Assembly (NCBI GenBank): GCA_026413225.1
Contig: CM048557.1
Span: 41,347,371-41,411,370, forward strand
From: Otis tarda
Lineage: Eukaryota; Chordata; Aves; Otidiformes; Otididae
DNA length: 64,000 nucleotides
Direction: 5' to 3'
The first letter of the stretch is position 1. Every line of letters starts with the position of its first letter. The notes under the pieces are model-generated. The model saw only the letters and a list, made by a program, of their open reading frames with translations. It had not been told where the DNA came from and did not search any database. Position numbers and translations under genes: made by a program. Of this stretch, positions 36,831 through 49,814 are shown in pieces.

Positions 36831-37106
36831 GAATCATAGAATCATAGAATGGTTAGAGTTGGAAGGGACCTTCAAAGGTCATCTAGTCCAACCCCCCTGC
36901 AAGAGCAGGGACATCCCTGACTAGATCAGGTTGCTCAGAGCCTCATCCAGCCTGGCCTTGAACATTTCCAGGGATGGGGCATCCACCACCTCTCTGGGCA
37001 ACCTGTTCCAGTGCTCTACAACTCTCGTTGTAAAAAATTTTTTTCTAATATCTAATCTAAACCTAGCTCCTTCTAATTTAAACCCATTACCCCTTGTCCT
37101 ATCACA
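36831..37106 (-). mobile_element. CR1 LINE 3' fragment (5'-truncated), minus orientation
   Basis: Begins with the reversed octamer tail GAATCATAGAATCATAGAAT and 'GTTGGAAGGGACC', followed by the complement of the CR1 ORF2 C terminus ([19 protein letters not shown], then [19 protein letters not shown], then [13 protein letters not shown]). About 275 bp long. The element stops near 37106 in the sequence matching the 'CCCCTTGTCCTATCACA' block. It is close in type to the copies at 22.4 and 44.3 kb. Confidence 0.96.
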
Positions 37107-39861
37107 TTCAGTCAGATGATGCATTTTCTTCCTGACAAGCAAAAATGATTTTAAAATCCCTTTTTTTACACTTCACAAAAATTTTAATCACTTTAAGCTG
37201 GTTTTTAAATGCTTTCTTAATTTGATTTTCTGGCTTCAACAGACTTTAGAATCATTTTTCAACAAAACCGTGGACATTTTCACAAGTTACAGAGGATGTT
37301 TGTCATTGAGACAAGGTCGTATCAGGCCTTCTCAGCACATGACTGTGTTTACTGCCATCTCCACTGTTTACTTGGCTTTAACAATTCTACCTCTTTTAAC
37401 TGACTTTTGCCCTTACTTCTGGTTATCTTTTGCTTCTTATTTTATTCTGAAATAACTAAAACAGTTGGTTGCACTAAGAGTATTTATTATTTTTTTAAGC
37501 CTCTTAAAAGGCCAGTTACTCATCTGGTATGCCAGGAGGCCTTTCTGGCACGTGTGAGGATTATTCCTGCTGCTGATCCTCACGGGAGAAATTGCAATTC
37601 ATTGATTGGAGGTGTAGACAAACCTGGGAGGATCTGGTACAGAAGTAGAGAGGGATTCTTACGTACATGCAGCACATCTTTTTATCTGCTGTGAAAAAAC
37701 AGGGTCAGACACTGAGAGAGATGCTTTGGGGGGAGTGATTGAGAAATACAGTGTTAGGCAAGAATTGCTTCTCTTCTGAATCACAGTGATCAGTTGTAGC
37801 CAGTTTTGGCAAATCTAGGAGAGGAACAGCAATGTAATCTCTAGAGAAGTGACTTACAACCTTTTTGTAAGGAGGGAGCCTGTGGTGCACCGCAGGGCCC
37901 TGGCCAGGCAGCAAGGCTTCAGGTTCAGCTCCAAGCTCATCCCTTCTGTGGCACAGGAGGGCACTCAAGCCTGCCAGGCATGGAGGTGAGTTGTTCAAGC
38001 TGCAGTGTCTGTTACCATGATCCCAAGTCTCAGGCTTCATACTGAATTCATGTCTTGCTCTTGCCCTGAATCCTAGATCTCGAGTTCTGCCAGCTGGGCC
38101 AGGCAGCCCTTGCTCTGCCTGCCTGCCTTCCTCCGCACCCAGTGTCCTCCTCTCAGGCTAGCCCTGCTCCCCAAGGGCCCATTGCCTGTGCCATGCTCCT
38201 ATCCAACACGTGAGCATTTCCCCATTTCATGGCCAGAGGCACAGCCCTGTGTGATCTGGGGCTGGGAGAGCCTTCCCCACACATGCCCTGTACCCTTATT
38301 ACCCATCTTGAAACTTACATTTTAAAAGCCACTTTATCTTGAGCTTCTTTTTCTGAAGCTTTATTATCTGAAAACTTGTCCAACGTGAGGTTATTGCCCT
38401 CCAGGCTGGTTTCATTTGTATTAAAATATGATCCTCTTTCTTATCCAAATTGCTTTCATATCCATTTCCATTCAGATAACCAAGGTATCACCAGACAGCA
38501 TTTGCGCAAAGCCTCTATTTGCATAATAATGTTTGAGTAGGTCATGATGACTAAGCAGTTTAATCTCTTCTATTTGTGGTCTTCCTTAAACCTTTGTTAC
38601 ATCATATGGATATATTGCACTGTTCCAGTTAACACACAATTAATTGTTTAAGGGTTTATTTCACTTGGGTGGTAGGACTTTTAAAGTGGTAATTCTGTGA
38701 CAAGACAGAGGTGGGTTACAACCATTATTGGTCAACTGTGTGGTCTTTCTGCCACCTTGTGGAAAAGAATCACTAAACTGTTGAGATGAAACAGAAAAGA
38801 AGATATAAGAATCTATACTTTTCATAAATGGGTCTAGGAACTGCTGTAGCAGAGCAAAAATTGTTGCTCTCTCCAAAACTGTTTTAAATTTAATTTAAAA
38901 ACAGTGCTGAAATCGCTGCAGATCACAAAAACCTAAACTACTTGCAACTGTACTAAACTATCACCTCGTGTATTCCTTAGTTTTTGTTTTCTGTATGGCC
39001 TATCCATACCTTCATAACACCAGAACTTCTGGCCTCCCTGGCTCACAGATTTTAAGCAATATGGGCTAATATGATTGTCCTCACTCAGACCTGCAACTTC
39101 ATAGCTTATTTTTTTACAAAGGTCACCATGCCTATTCTCTAAATCAGTCATAGCACACGTAATTAGCCCAAGAGGTGCACCAGCCTCTGTTCGTTGGCTA
39201 TGATGAGTGTCAGTGAGCACCAGGCAGTACTCATTTCTGTCTTCTAATTCCTGGCTGAGGCCCTAGTATCCAGCCTGTATGTAGACACTGAAGTTACGCT
39301 GTTGCCAAATGGGGAAATTTCTGCCAAGGGTAACCAGGTTATTCAAAGATGAATTTCATCTGGAAGCATGATTTGTTTCACCCAGACATGTCAGAATTTG
39401 TTAAGTGACTATGTTTAGCTCTCTGTCACTCATATGCAAAATCTCTAAGTTCTTTGCTGTACACTGAACATAGAAAGTTCAGATCTTTGCAGCTCTGTGC
39501 GTTACAGATCTTCAATGAACCAGGAGGTAAAATCTTTAAAGATTCCTGGCATTTGACAGTCAGTTGAGAAGTGTCCCTTGTTTTCCTTTTTCCTTTCCTT
39601 CTCTGCTGTGTAAAGGACAGAGAATCCAGTTTCTCCTCTTCTGTGTGTTGGGACTTCAAGGAAATTAAAAAGTTCCAGCTTGTTTACTCCCACTTCTATT
39701 TTGTATTATCATTGATTATGTGAATGCATTAAACTAGATATGGAAAGGAAAAGCCCCTTTGATTTTAGTGTGTTTTATGAAGATGGACTATTCAAACAGA
39801 AGGTTTTTCTCAATCTACTTGTGCTACTCTTAAAACGACACATGCCAACCAAATTTGGGCT

Positions 39862-39985
39862 CTTCTTGTGCTAGGTACTCTATAGGTATATACTAAGAGA
39901 GGTCACCCAGGCATATTCTGATCTGATCAAGACAAAGGATGGGGAAACAGAGATACAAAAGGAAAAAAGTGTAATTAGCCTATTT
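39862..39985 (+). repeat. Possible ancient amniote repeat (MIR/L3-like)
   Basis: 'TTGTGCTAGGTACTCTATAG', then later 'CAAGACAAAGGATGGGGAAACAGAG' (two halves CAAGACAAAGGATGG and GGAAACAGAGATAC) follow the order of the old amniote repeat 'gtgctaggcactgtacaaa ... aagacaaagg.tgg..gaaacag.ggca'. The similarity is partial and the middle does not match well. Repeat-library comparison is needed. Confidence 0.35.
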
Positions 39986-42304
39986 TATACTTGGTGATTT
40001 GAGTCGTACAGGATGAATGACTGGAGCTGCATATAGACTTGTCAATAATTTAACCTATGTGAAAAGAATGTGAAAAGAAAGGGCTATTGGCATGAGTAAG
40101 ATTCCTCATTTGCATGAGAATATGTATGACTGCCTCAAAAGCATCCCAAGATCATGCGGATAGTGTGCATCAAAGCCCCCAAATAAACTCAGATTTCTTT
40201 TATTCCAGTCAAATCCTATAAACATTTATAATCTTCACTATGAATGCCTCAATGGATCAAAACATGGAACATATCTATTTAATAGAATTTATATGTTTGC
40301 ATGTCTTTATTATCCATTATTACAGTTTTGAATTACTTCAAGTTTAGACAAATAATTTCTATTTTTAAACGACAGCATTGCGTTTTTCATGGATGACAAT
40401 AGAAACTGTTCTTTTGCTAGCTTGGCTTTCTTTGCTTCTATAGCTCTGCAGAGAAAGAGCTTGTGCAATAGTTTATCTTTGTTTTATTTGTTGGTTTTTT
40501 TTTGTCTGGTAAGAACAAATGATACAGCATAGATGGTGGTGGTAACAGTATCTGTATCTTGGTTTCGATTAGCTGTCTAATTCCAGTCTTTCCCAGTTCT
40601 GCTGTGCCAATGCCCTGACTCGTCATTGCTCTGGGTGACAGAAATCTACTGGTATTTCCTCCAAGATCTGTAGCAACAGACCAACACTTTGTGGAATGCT
40701 TTTGGGAAACACATTTTTGATTTGGCAGTTCTTCTTTCGGTTCACTTGGCTTTCTTCTTACATTTCACTGCCAGATGTAGCAAAGAACACAGGCCTTAGT
40801 TTTCACTTGTATTGTAACATGTAGTTAAATACAGGTTGTGAACATAAGTGTATCAGAGAATAGATACAAAGTTGGTGAGCATGTTGTATCTTACAGTATT
40901 TTTGACTCAATATAGGCCGAAGCAGTACAGCAGAGGAAAGCACGATATAGGTAGGAGTAAGAACTCTGCGTGTTGCCTCATTCTCCTTTTTACAGAAGAG
41001 AGGAGGCAGATTTTCTGTGTTGCAAGTTACTGTGTTAAAATCTTTCAGTGTCATGTTGGCTGTCTTGGCAATCAGTCAGCTGACATCAACTAGATTTTCC
41101 TTTCTACTGAGAATGAATATCACAACATGAAATTGCTTTAATTGTTGTGACTGTTAATTATCATACTTCCCTATTCCACAGCACTGTTGAGGATTAATTT
41201 TGCGGTAAGTACCTGGATGCTATTTCATTGTTAGCTAGGCCCTGGCAAGTTTAATTGCAAAGAGATTTGGAGGGGGCTGCATGAGGGAAGCAGACACAAA
41301 AGCTGGAGAAGAAGGGAATTTCCACTCCCCCAAAGGGGCTGGCTTTATGTTATGGCTCTCTAGCCTGTAACAACTTTTGTAATCTCTGAAATCTGTCCTT
41401 CCCTTGAGGTATAAATACAAATGCTGAGACTCGGATTAGTTCTGCACAATGATATTGGGGCAGATACCCATGCTTAAGAAGAAAGAAAAAAAAATAAAAC
41501 CTGTTTTTCACTCCTTGAATCTATATTCAAAATTCTGTGGAGGCCCTGCCGAGGGGCTTCAAGCAGAGATAATTTTACAAAGAATGAAGACTGCCTCAAA
41601 AAAGGTAGCAGCCTTTTCCTCAGTGTCTCTGTCACCAGGAGAGAAACTGTCTTGTCTGTGTAAATAAATGCAGAATACCACTGAAGAGAATGGGCTCTAG
41701 ACATCTTCTGAGTCAATAAAGTTGAGCCTTAATTCAGTAGTGTGCAGAATTTGGCCTAATACTTGAGAAATACTTAGCAAATTCACAAAAGGCAAGTTAT
41801 TCTCTATTTTGTCTCTCTACTCCTCCTTCTTGTTATGTTGTTATAAAAAAAAAAAAAACAACAAAACAAACCGAGTTTACACTGGAATGTGTCCAGATCA
41901 CTGAGAGAGCCAAGCTCCTCTAAAACCCTGAGCAGAATATTTTGATTAGAGAAGTTAAATCTTTGGAAAGTGCCGCAATGCAGTACCATGGGAGTTACAT
42001 TCGCTAGCTCTCCTTTGTGTCGGTGTAGGCAGCTAGGTGGGCTCCAGCCTGTGTTTTGTATACATTGAAAATATTTGCCTGTTGAGTGAGCAATTCAGGC
42101 AGTACCTTGGAAATGTTTGCCTGTTGAAGAGGTAGGAGAAGGATTTCTCCAGATATTTTCACATATAGGATTTGAACTACTTCATGTAAGAACTTGCTGA
42201 ACTATCCCTGCTCAGACTAGAAATGCTGGATGCTAATAAGTTTTTACATTATTACCTTTTTATTTAAGTAATTTACCTCAGCACATGTGGCCTTTTAATG
42301 TGAA

Positions 42305-42346
42305 AAATAAATTCTGTTACATTTAAACATCTAAAAAAAAAAAAAA
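42305..42346 (+). repeat. AATAAA followed by an A14 tract (possible retroposed 3' end)
   Basis: An AATAAA near 42305 is followed about 22 nt later by 14 consecutive A residues at 42333-42346, the spacing of a genuine mRNA 3' end plus poly(A) tail. CR1 does not add poly(A), so if real this would be a retrocopy made by another machinery, rare in birds. No recognisable parent sequence precedes it and no target-site duplication was found. Confidence 0.25.
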
Positions 42347-44322
42347 GGAAAAAATAATTCCATTCATTCAAAATTCACACTTGAGCCAATTAAAGTAATT
42401 TATTGCTCTCATATGACATACGATATGTAAACTCCGAGAATTTTAATATATACCATATGTATAACAATCTAGGGAAGGTAGAAAAATGTTTTAGTCTCTT
42501 GTATCACCTTCAATTTTCTGCCCCCCCACCCCACAGAGGGCTAGACATCTTTCCTTGAGGGAGTGTACTGGGAGTTCGTGTTTTATTGTTTTCCTTATGT
42601 AGATTTTATATAAATAAGTCAAATATCAGAGCATGATTTGGCCTGGAGGGCAGTGGCTAAACCAAATGAAGTAGTAGCTATTGAAAAAAAACCTTTTAAT
42701 GAGTGTGTAAATATAAAATTTGTTTCATAGTACAACTCAGAAGTGCTATTTTGAATAGTGAGATAAAGTTGTAGTTGAAGCTCCGTGTGACAATTTTGGC
42801 AGAATCTCTGCTAGGTCCTAACTTGTCAAAAAGCTCAAGTATAAAGAATTTTCAATGACATTTGGGATTCTAAATGGTCAAGTCAGTCTGCAGTGTAGGA
42901 GTGTAGGACTTGGGAGCTTATTTATTTATTTTTTTTCCACATCAATTTCATCCCCATGACTATCATGTTCTGTTGCATAGTGGAAAGCTGTAGGTGAGTT
43001 TCTGATCTGTGTAGGCTAAAATCTAGACTCAGTCTCATAGACTCATTCAATAAGAGGAAAAAATAATCTTTCAATTGAAGTGAGATGGTTTTATTGCAAC
43101 AATTTCAGTCTAATGCCCTTCATAAGCTTTAGCAGATTTCACATCTGATGGTGACTGTCTCTTTCACACTTCTGTGCAGAAGCTTAAAGCAGAGCAAAGC
43201 TGTCTTGAGATGTGCAATCTGTGGCTGACCAGTTCCATCTTGTCCACTGTTAATAGCATCCAGCCTCTTGTAAATGAAGCTAAGAAAAGTCTTTTACAGA
43301 CAGCAGGATTTTCCCCTACTTCCTCTGCAAAATCTGTGTATAGGGGAATGCCCATATGTTTCCCTGTCTTTGAGCCAAATGGTGTTGTGAGATGATGTTC
43401 ATAGTCTCATTATCTCAGAGGCTCCACACAATGATGTGATTCATGAAATGATGGAATGTCTTTTGAAAGCTCTGGAAACGGGCTGACACCTCCCATTGAA
43501 ACTGCCAGAACGTAGCTGCTCACTCTCTCTGAACCAGGAAACACTCAGGGGGCTGGAGGCAGCGTGATTCACGCTGATGTGCCCGAGTCCTAGGCTCAGG
43601 GAGCAGGAGAGAGAGTGTCTGGGGAGACTTGATTGTCAGACTGGTGTAAAATCTAGAAAATAAGGGAAAAAAGCAGTGAATAAATATTTGAAATAATAGT
43701 GAATTTAGACACACGCATTTCCCCATTGCATTCTAATTCTGCCAAAGATTTAAGCCGTTAAATTGTGCCTCTTTCTAAGTCCTCAGTCTATGAAGACTTT
43801 GAATTCCACCTTAGACCACCAATTTTCAACGACTATAGCATAAATCTGACCTCAGATGCTTGAGTCATTTCAGTCAAAGGCCTGCATGCCCCAGTGTAGC
43901 ACAGGGGGTCTAGAACCAGGATGTTTCCAGTATCATCTGCTATTCATAAGCCTACCTAGTTGGGCAGGCCGTTTTCAAGAATAATGGGTGGTGGGCTGTG
44001 TTACAAAGGGCAATGTTCTGTTTTATTTTTACAGGGGCAGCTTTGCAAGGAGGGCAGAAGAGAAATTTCACTCATTCCTCCCGCTATTAGCTACCATGTT
44101 GCTTCTCACTGTTCGTTCCATCATAGCACTGGTACTTCATATGCTTTTTGCTGTTGTAAGTTGCCACTGCTGTTTCCTAGTGCACCTGAAGTCAGAGACT
44201 GTGGCACTGCCATTAGGATAAGCAGCATATGTGGTGTGGAGGGTGTTTATGGTGTTCTATCATTTTCCAATTTTCCACTCCCGTCTTGACAAAAAAACCC
44301 AAACCAAACCAACTTCTTAGTT

Positions 44323-44663
44323 CTTGTAGCAGCCTTCCAGTACCTAAAGTGGGTTTATAAGAAAGATAGAGAGAAATTCTTTAGCAGGGCCTGTTGTGAT
44401 AGGACAAGGGATGATGGTTTTAAACTAAAAGAGGGTAGATTTAGACTAGATATAAGGAAGAAATTTTTGACAATGAGGGTGATGGAACACTGGAACAGGC
44501 TGCCCAGAGAGGTGGTGGATGCCCCATTCCTGGAAACATTCAAGGCCAGGTTGGATGGGGCGCTGAGCAACCTGATCTGGTTGGAGATGTTCCTGCTTCT
44601 TGAAGGGGGTTGGACTAGATGACCTTTAAAGGTCCCTTCCAATCCTAACTGTTCTATGATTGA
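44323..44663 (+). mobile_element. CR1 LINE 3' fragment (5'-truncated)
   Basis: Starts at about 'CTTGTAGCAGCCTTCCAG' and 'TACCTAAAGTGGG', which match the CR1 '[14 protein letters not shown]' region. It continues through the ORF2 C terminus ([19 protein letters not shown], here [19 protein letters not shown]) to 'CCCTTCCAATCC' and a single octamer 'TTCTATGATTGATTC'. About 340 bp, slightly longer 5' than the copies at 22.4 and 36.8 kb. An older CR1 in the same orientation starts a few bases downstream. Confidence 0.95.
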
Positions 44664-44670
44664 TTCTTTA

Positions 44671-44865
44671 GTAGAAGGGTAGAGTAGCACTGGAGCAGGT
44701 TATGCAGAGAGACTGTGGAAGCACCATCCTTGGCAGTTTTCAAGACTTGGCCAGTAAAAGCTGTGGCTGATCTGGACTAGTGCTGGCAATACTTCAATAT
44801 TATTCAAGCCATGGGTTGGACCAAACACTTCCAGAGATTCCTTCCAGCCAGCATTTCTATGATTC
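44671..44865 (+). mobile_element. Older CR1 3' fragment, different subfamily, in tandem with the previous one
   Basis: 'GCACTGGAGCAGGTTATGCAGAG' (as GCACTGGAGCAGG and TTATGCAGAG), 'GGCTGATCTGGACTAG', 'GGTTGGACCAAACACTTCC', 'GATTCCTTCCAGCC' and a terminal 'TTCTATGATTC' correspond block for block to a CR1 3' end. It is clearly more diverged than its neighbour and of the 'ggttgtgcagagagrctgtgga' type. It has no intact frame. Confidence 0.75.
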
Positions 44866-47800
44866 ATCCCTCCTCTGCAGCCATGAGCTATAAAACTGTG
44901 GAGGGGCATGACCCAGTGCAAGGGATGGATTCAGTTTGCATCTTTCACAGTGGAGCTGTGTCTGCTGCTAGCATAACATGCATGTCTGTTCTTGCCTTGC
45001 AGTAAGATTACTCAGGCACACCTTGGTTTTATGGATTTTTTTTTTTTTTTTATTAAATTTTGGTCACTTCATAAAAGAGGGCAAAGAAGGGAAAAAGAGA
45101 GACCATCATTAGGGTTACTAATTTCAGAGACTGAGAAGGTACAGAAAAGATGGATGGAGTGGAAACCCATGCTATGTCAGTAGAAAATTCTGCAGGTTCA
45201 AAGCAAACATGCTTCTATGCATATCTTGCTTTTGTGCAAATTTGGATGGTGACTAAGTGTAGCTTACCATGCATCTTGCCAAGAAGAGATGATGTATTGA
45301 AATAGGTACATTTTCATTTTCCTGGCAAGACCTGATTGAACCTAGCATATCACTCATCCCATTGGGGGAGAGCATACATCCTTAATTAGGCTGGAAATGA
45401 CATCAGTGATGTGCCCAAAGGCATTTCTGGAATATCTGTCTCAAAATTCTGACATAAAATTTATGGGAGGATTCCTGGGATAATTCTTTCTTCTCTTTCA
45501 GAGTTTCCAACATGCTCTGTGGATAATGTTCAGTTATTTCTATATCTTACAAAAATACAGCTGTAAAATCAATTTTTTGAAAGGTAGAAAGATTAATATT
45601 TTCATGAATTGCCCTAGGAAATGTAACCTATGAATTTCTATCACTTTTCATTTTACAAATATTTTACTCTCATCCACTATGCAATAAATATATAACCCTC
45701 TATCTCTGTTCCAGAGTAGCTATAAACTTTCATAGGAAAGTCTAGCTTATTAGAGGATTGTTCATTAAATTATGCTGCTTTATTGATGCTGAAGTTAGCT
45801 CTTTGCATTCTTACTGAACATATTTAAAGCTTACTACACCAAACAAACAAATAACTGCCTTCAGCTAGGGAAACACATAATCTTCGTTCCCTTCACCATC
45901 CTCTCTGTAGCTGTATATATCTTCAGGATACAAAAGTTACAAGGCTTGAAGAGGCAAACATTTCAGTAGTTTCATGTTATACTACTGAGTCTACTGGAGT
46001 TTCAAAATAGTGCCTTGTAAAATGCAGACTTTTGAACAAAAAAATCACCTTTTATCCACCTTTCTCTTTCCTATTGGAGACAGTCACTGTATCATATGTT
46101 CTCTCTCCAGCACCCTTTTCTACTCTTATGTACCAGCTCCATTTTCTCTCACATATTGAACTAAGCTTTTTTTGAAAGCAGATTTTTTTTTTTTTTTGAT
46201 CCCTTTTCAACTTCACTTCTAATGCTGATCAGTTTGATATGTTGACACCTCTGCCTTACTACCTGCGCAATACTTAGAATAAATAATGGAGCTTTAAGAA
46301 GAGACTTTAAAATTGCAAAATTCTTCAGATGCTTCTGAGGAGCTTCACACACACACACAAAATAATACTAGTAAGCAAGCCGTTCTGAAGGTTTTTTGAG
46401 GGTGATGAAGTTTTGCACCTTAAGCTGATTTGGAAATGGAAATGAAAAAAGATTGTGGTGGTGATGGGTTAGAAAAGGAATTGAAATTGAAGCAAACAAT
46501 CCACACTTGTGAGAAAGCAGAGGAATATAGAGAGTTATACAGGCAAAGTGACAGTCAGCAAAAAGATGGTTTTAATTTCAGTCTAAACCTATCAAGGTCA
46601 GATGCCAAAAGGTGGCAGTAACTGAGGCATTAAATGATGACTGAGTGGATTAAATCTGTAGCTGTGCCTATGGACAGACAAGAAGGGCTGTGCCTTAAAG
46701 TCATAAGGCTAAAAGAGTCTATGGGGTTTAAAGCCTGTGGTCATTTTGCTGACCGTTGAAGAAGGATACAGGCATTTGTTTTCATTTGTTAAAGCTATTT
46801 CACTTGTATGATGCCTTGTGCTGACACCACCGGGACACCCACCGCGTGCTGGGGAGCCAGTTGCTCACTGCAGGTGCCCTCAGGTCCCTATGAAAATCTC
46901 ATGCAAGGAAATATGTTGCACCACAGCCTTGTCTGCCTGTCCTGCTGTCAAGAGATGACTCACGCACCAGCACTGTTCAGAACAGAGGGAGATATTTAAA
47001 AATAGGAACATTTTGCACAGTGCTAAAGTAAAATGTCACTTTTGGATTTGTAGATCATTAATGTCACTTTTAGTTTTTAGATTACTATCACAAAGAGGCA
47101 GATGTGCAAACATTATGTCTGGGCTATCACGTTCTCACAATGTTTTCAAAGATAAGCACTTACGTGCTTGTTTTCTTCTTTCTTGTATGTGTGTTTTTTG
47201 ACTTTCCAAGTATTCCTATATTGTAAAAATCCACATGTATAACTGATCTCTATTCTTTTCTATCTAGATGTAATAAAGTATATATTCTTATTAACTAGAA
47301 GACTAATTTCTACAGAAAATATTAAGTAACTTAAACCATATAATAAGCCGATTTATTTGATGGAAATTTCCAAGCGGTATGTATGATCCAGTTTTTCTTT
47401 TAATCTAAAGCTGGTAATTATCTTATTGTCTGGGAAATGCACATTCAGAACTGAAAGCTTTAAGTAGAAGCACAAACTTGCATAGCTTTATAATTTTCAA
47501 GGTACTGGGATAACCAGCTATATATTAACTAACCTAGCATTAGAAAAATTTGAGCACTTTGCTAGCAGCCATTAGTTCTATACATTTATCACCTAATATT
47601 CTTCATATGAAAATGTATTCTGATTTATTATGTAGACTACTGAAGAGAAAAGTCACTTATACTGTAAGTCAGTCATCTGCCTGTTTCACAGCATTAGAGT
47701 TTAGCTTCACTTGATGATCAGACAACATCTGGATCTGCTCTTTTGCCTTGGCTTGTATTCCCTATGCGTACACCTGTCTTAAATTGACATTTTGCTACCT

Positions 47801-49763
47801 ACATTGTACATAGAGCTTTTTAAGGTAAATCAGAGATACAGGTCTACCCCATGTAGGATCAAATACATGAAATTACATGTACTGTTTGAAAAACCTGCTC
47901 TGTACATCACTATTAGGATTTGGATGCTTGACTTCACTAAGTCAACACTAGAATCAACATTTAACTGACTCTCTTCCATGAGCACTTTCTAATATAGTCT
48001 GTAATTATAATGCTCATCTATTATTTCCTCCCCTCATAATGCCTGCATAGGGAAGGATTTGTGATAAGTGAGGGAAAGCAAAAAAGGGGCTGGAGAAGAT
48101 TTCTGCAGTATCCATTACTCCTGTGTGGTAGAAGTTGAAAGTCTGCAGCAACTGAGTACAGGAAGGTTTTCAAAACCTCATAATGTAGGCCATTGAGTTC
48201 AGAATGGCTCTTGTCTGTGTTTCTGCCTGTGCTATAGAGCTTCTGTACAATGTTGGCCAATTTATTTAAACAAAACTTTTGTCACATCAATACTTGTTTC
48301 CTTGTTTTCCTTGGGCCTGACTTGAAACTCTGGGAACTGGCTTGCTGAGTGCTCACAGCTGAAATGGAGATCAACAGCAGCTGTGCTTGGAATAGAAAAC
48401 ATGCTGTAGGAAGCCATGTGCTCTTGAAAAGTCAAATCTTAGATCAGACACACAAAATTAGTCATACTTTTATTTTTAATCTTTACGTGCCTTTGTTTAT
48501 CTTCCTTAAAGCAGGATTAAAACCTCCCCCATTATAGGGATTTTGTGAGCATGAAAGAGCTTGGTTTTTTGAAGCTTTCAGGTACTTCAGTGAGGAGTAA
48601 CATACAAAAAGTTCACAAGCAAATTTAATCATTCTGCCTCTTGAATTCATACAATGAATGACAGACTATGGCTGTCCATTGAATGAGAATAAAACAGGAT
48701 GGAGGAGTAGCATGCTAAATAAAGTTGACCTGCCTCATATAGGGAATGAGATGGCACCCTCTAGATCACCAAAAACATGGTCTCTCTGGGTTGAACAAAT
48801 ACATCTCTGTTCACGTACCATAGTGGGAGATGGACAACTATTTCACAAAACCCACAAAAAAGGTAAACCCAATATAAGCACAATACCAAAACGAGGACAC
48901 AGAGGATAGGGAAATATATGCTCTGATCATGTTTGACCAATTGGAGGTATAAGCAGCACAGGTGATGGGGGAGGACAAGCACACAAGAGGACCCAATATA
49001 TGAAAGTATTACGTAACTGCACTGAAGTAAGTGTCAGGCTGTCATCACCAGCCCAGATGCAGCATCAAGCACTCTGAGGGATGAAACCATCCCCACCAAG
49101 CCCAGAAAGAGTATGTCAGAGACATAAGCAGTTTGGAGATAGAGGTGAAACCATCTATTAGCTTACCTCTCTTAAAAGTCAGAGTGGCATAGACTCAACT
49201 GTTTACCCTCAGCCGGTCAATTTATTTTACTGATTTGGCAGGAAATAAAGCCAGTAAAAATTGGATCATTTTCTTCTGAACTAGTGAGTTAAATGGGCTG
49301 ATGAAATTATCTGACAAGTTTCATTAGTCTGAGGGAAGGGGTGGAACTGCACTGCTGGAAAGTTAAGAAGGGACTAGGAAGGAAGGATTAAAGATAATTC
49401 TTTTTCTAGTGGAAAGTGAACAACTGGATCAGCTCAGCTGTATTTGATGAATTTTATACGGGAAACTATGGAATCCAGTCTTGCAGTAGTAAGATCTCTT
49501 TTACATTTACTATCCAAAGCACAGGTGCCTGTTCCTTCCCAGCGGCAGGCAAGGACCATAGCCCTATGGCTATGAAGGCATGGGGCAGCGTCAGCCTCGC
49601 TATACCAAGGACTGTGGAGGCTCATCCATGCCAAGGGAGAATGCAGTGTTCAGAGTGTCCTGTGTAAATGCAGCTGTACTGTCATCAGGGAAAAGCCAGA
49701 TTTTGAGGCAATGCAGTCTCTTTAATGCAGCACAGAGCTAATAATGCTGATTCCGAGCCAGCT

Positions 49764-49814
49764 GTTGTGAACAATGAAGGTAGTTGTGAACAGTAGTTGT
49801 GAACAGTGAAGGTG
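49764..49814 (+). repeat. Tandem repeat, 19-bp unit, three copies with the middle one shortened
   Basis: GTTGTGAACAATGAAGGTA (49764-49782), GTTGTGAACAGTA (49783-49795, 13 bp) and GTTGTGAACAGTGAAGGTG (49796-49814). Another GTTG follows. The shortened middle unit suggests expansion followed by an internal deletion. Confidence 0.92.

Larger units (their letters stand above)
37107..44322. other. Intergenic, mostly unannotatable
   Basis: No known gene. A GC-richer segment at about 37850-38310 has open frames on both strands (37705-38040 minus, 38110-38325 plus), as expected from composition. A possible ancient repeat lies at 39862-39985, a possible retroposed tail at 42305-42346 and an A14 run at 41845-41858. 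A C-rich patch (CCCCCCCACCCCAC) lies near 42523. Confidence 0.5.
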
